From positions 122,120 to 186,119 of the forward strand of contig NZ_VOMB01000019.1 of NCBI RefSeq assembly GCF_019050325.1: 64,000 bases of DNA, given 5' to 3'. A program made the translations under genes and the position numbers. Positions 63,938 to 64,000 of the stretch are shown one piece after another (within the stretch, counting starts at the first letter, position 1; every line of letters begins with the position of its first letter). The notes beneath the pieces are model-generated. The model was not told where the DNA came from. It searched no databases and saw nothing but the letters and a program-made list of their open reading frames with translations. The DNA comes from [Mycobacterium] fortunisiensis (GTDB lineage Bacteria; Actinomycetota; Actinomycetes; Mycobacteriales; Mycobacteriaceae).

Positions 63938-64000
63938 GTGTTCGGCGGTGTCCTACTTTTCCACCCGTGTGGGTAGTATCATCGGCGCTGGCAGGCTTAG
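63938..64000 (-). rRNA. rrf: 5S ribosomal RNA, 3' part (runs off the window)
   Basis: The reverse complement of the last 63 nt contains CTAAGCCTGCCAGCGCCGAT, then TACTACCCAC and GAAAAGTAGGACACCGCCG, ending in AACAC. This is the 3' half of mycobacterial 5S rRNA, minus strand. The 5' half and the 23S and 16S genes must lie further right. Followed by its terminator. Confidence 0.95.

Overview
The window is GC-rich chromosomal DNA from a mycobacterium, most likely a fast grower (Mycolicibacterium type). The evidence is content and order. The block from about 46.9 to 63.8 kb carries, on the minus strand, der, cmk, a pseudouridine synthase, scpB, scpA, a parA-like gene, xerD, a Nudix hydrolase, pyrG, mctB, steA, recN, nadK, tlyA, a small gene, a HAD phosphatase and a TPR-like gene. 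This is the gene order of the M. tuberculosis Rv1691-Rv1713 region as I recall it. The right edge holds the 3' end of a 5S rRNA and its terminator, so a ribosomal RNA operon lies just beyond; an operon at this place fits the second rrn locus of fast growers. MmpS/MmpL, isocitrate lyase 2, a mycofactocin-type dehydrogenase and a 13E12-type HNH gene point the same way.

Region by region. 0-6.8 kb: end of a secreted/PASTA-like gene; a two-gene operon of a ferritin-like diiron protein and its likely ferredoxin reductase; a Nudix hydrolase; small secreted proteins; an SGNH esterase; unknowns. 6.8-13.2 kb: a catabolic-looking group with a FadD19-like CoA ligase, an SRPBCC protein, a cytochrome P450, a mycofactocin-type SDR, a divergent TetR with a perfect 16-bp palindrome in the shared promoter region, and a second CoA ligase. 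13.3-17.2 kb: NTF2-like protein, two SDRs, an MFS transporter. 17.3-19.6 kb: isocitrate lyase 2. 19.6-24.5 kb: a tight minus-strand operon SDR / sulfotransferase / DUF7064-like / SDR with a divergent LysR regulator. 24.5-29 kb: 13E12 HNH protein, membrane acyltransferase, and an Rv2004c-like phosphotransferase-ATPase with a DosR-like box. 29-32.8 kb: two paralogous secreted LAS-type metallopeptidases flanking an MpaB-family oxygenase/TetR pair. 33-36.4 kb: mmpS-mmpL. 36.4-44.7 kb: membrane protein, TauD-type dioxygenase with TetR, a two-gene membrane/FlgT-like unit, a sulfatase and a UvrA2-type ATPase lacking the UvrB-binding domain. 44.7-46.9 kb: tRNA-Pro(GGG), two TauE/SafE permeases and a 36-codon ORF between them.

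The accessory left two thirds is rich in oxidative catabolism (P450, SDRs, CoA ligases, dioxygenase, MpaB oxygenase), each module with its own divergent regulator and an inspectable operator candidate. The right third is conserved housekeeping DNA in long, overlapping minus-strand operons. Functions are read from motifs seen in the translations; no database search was possible.
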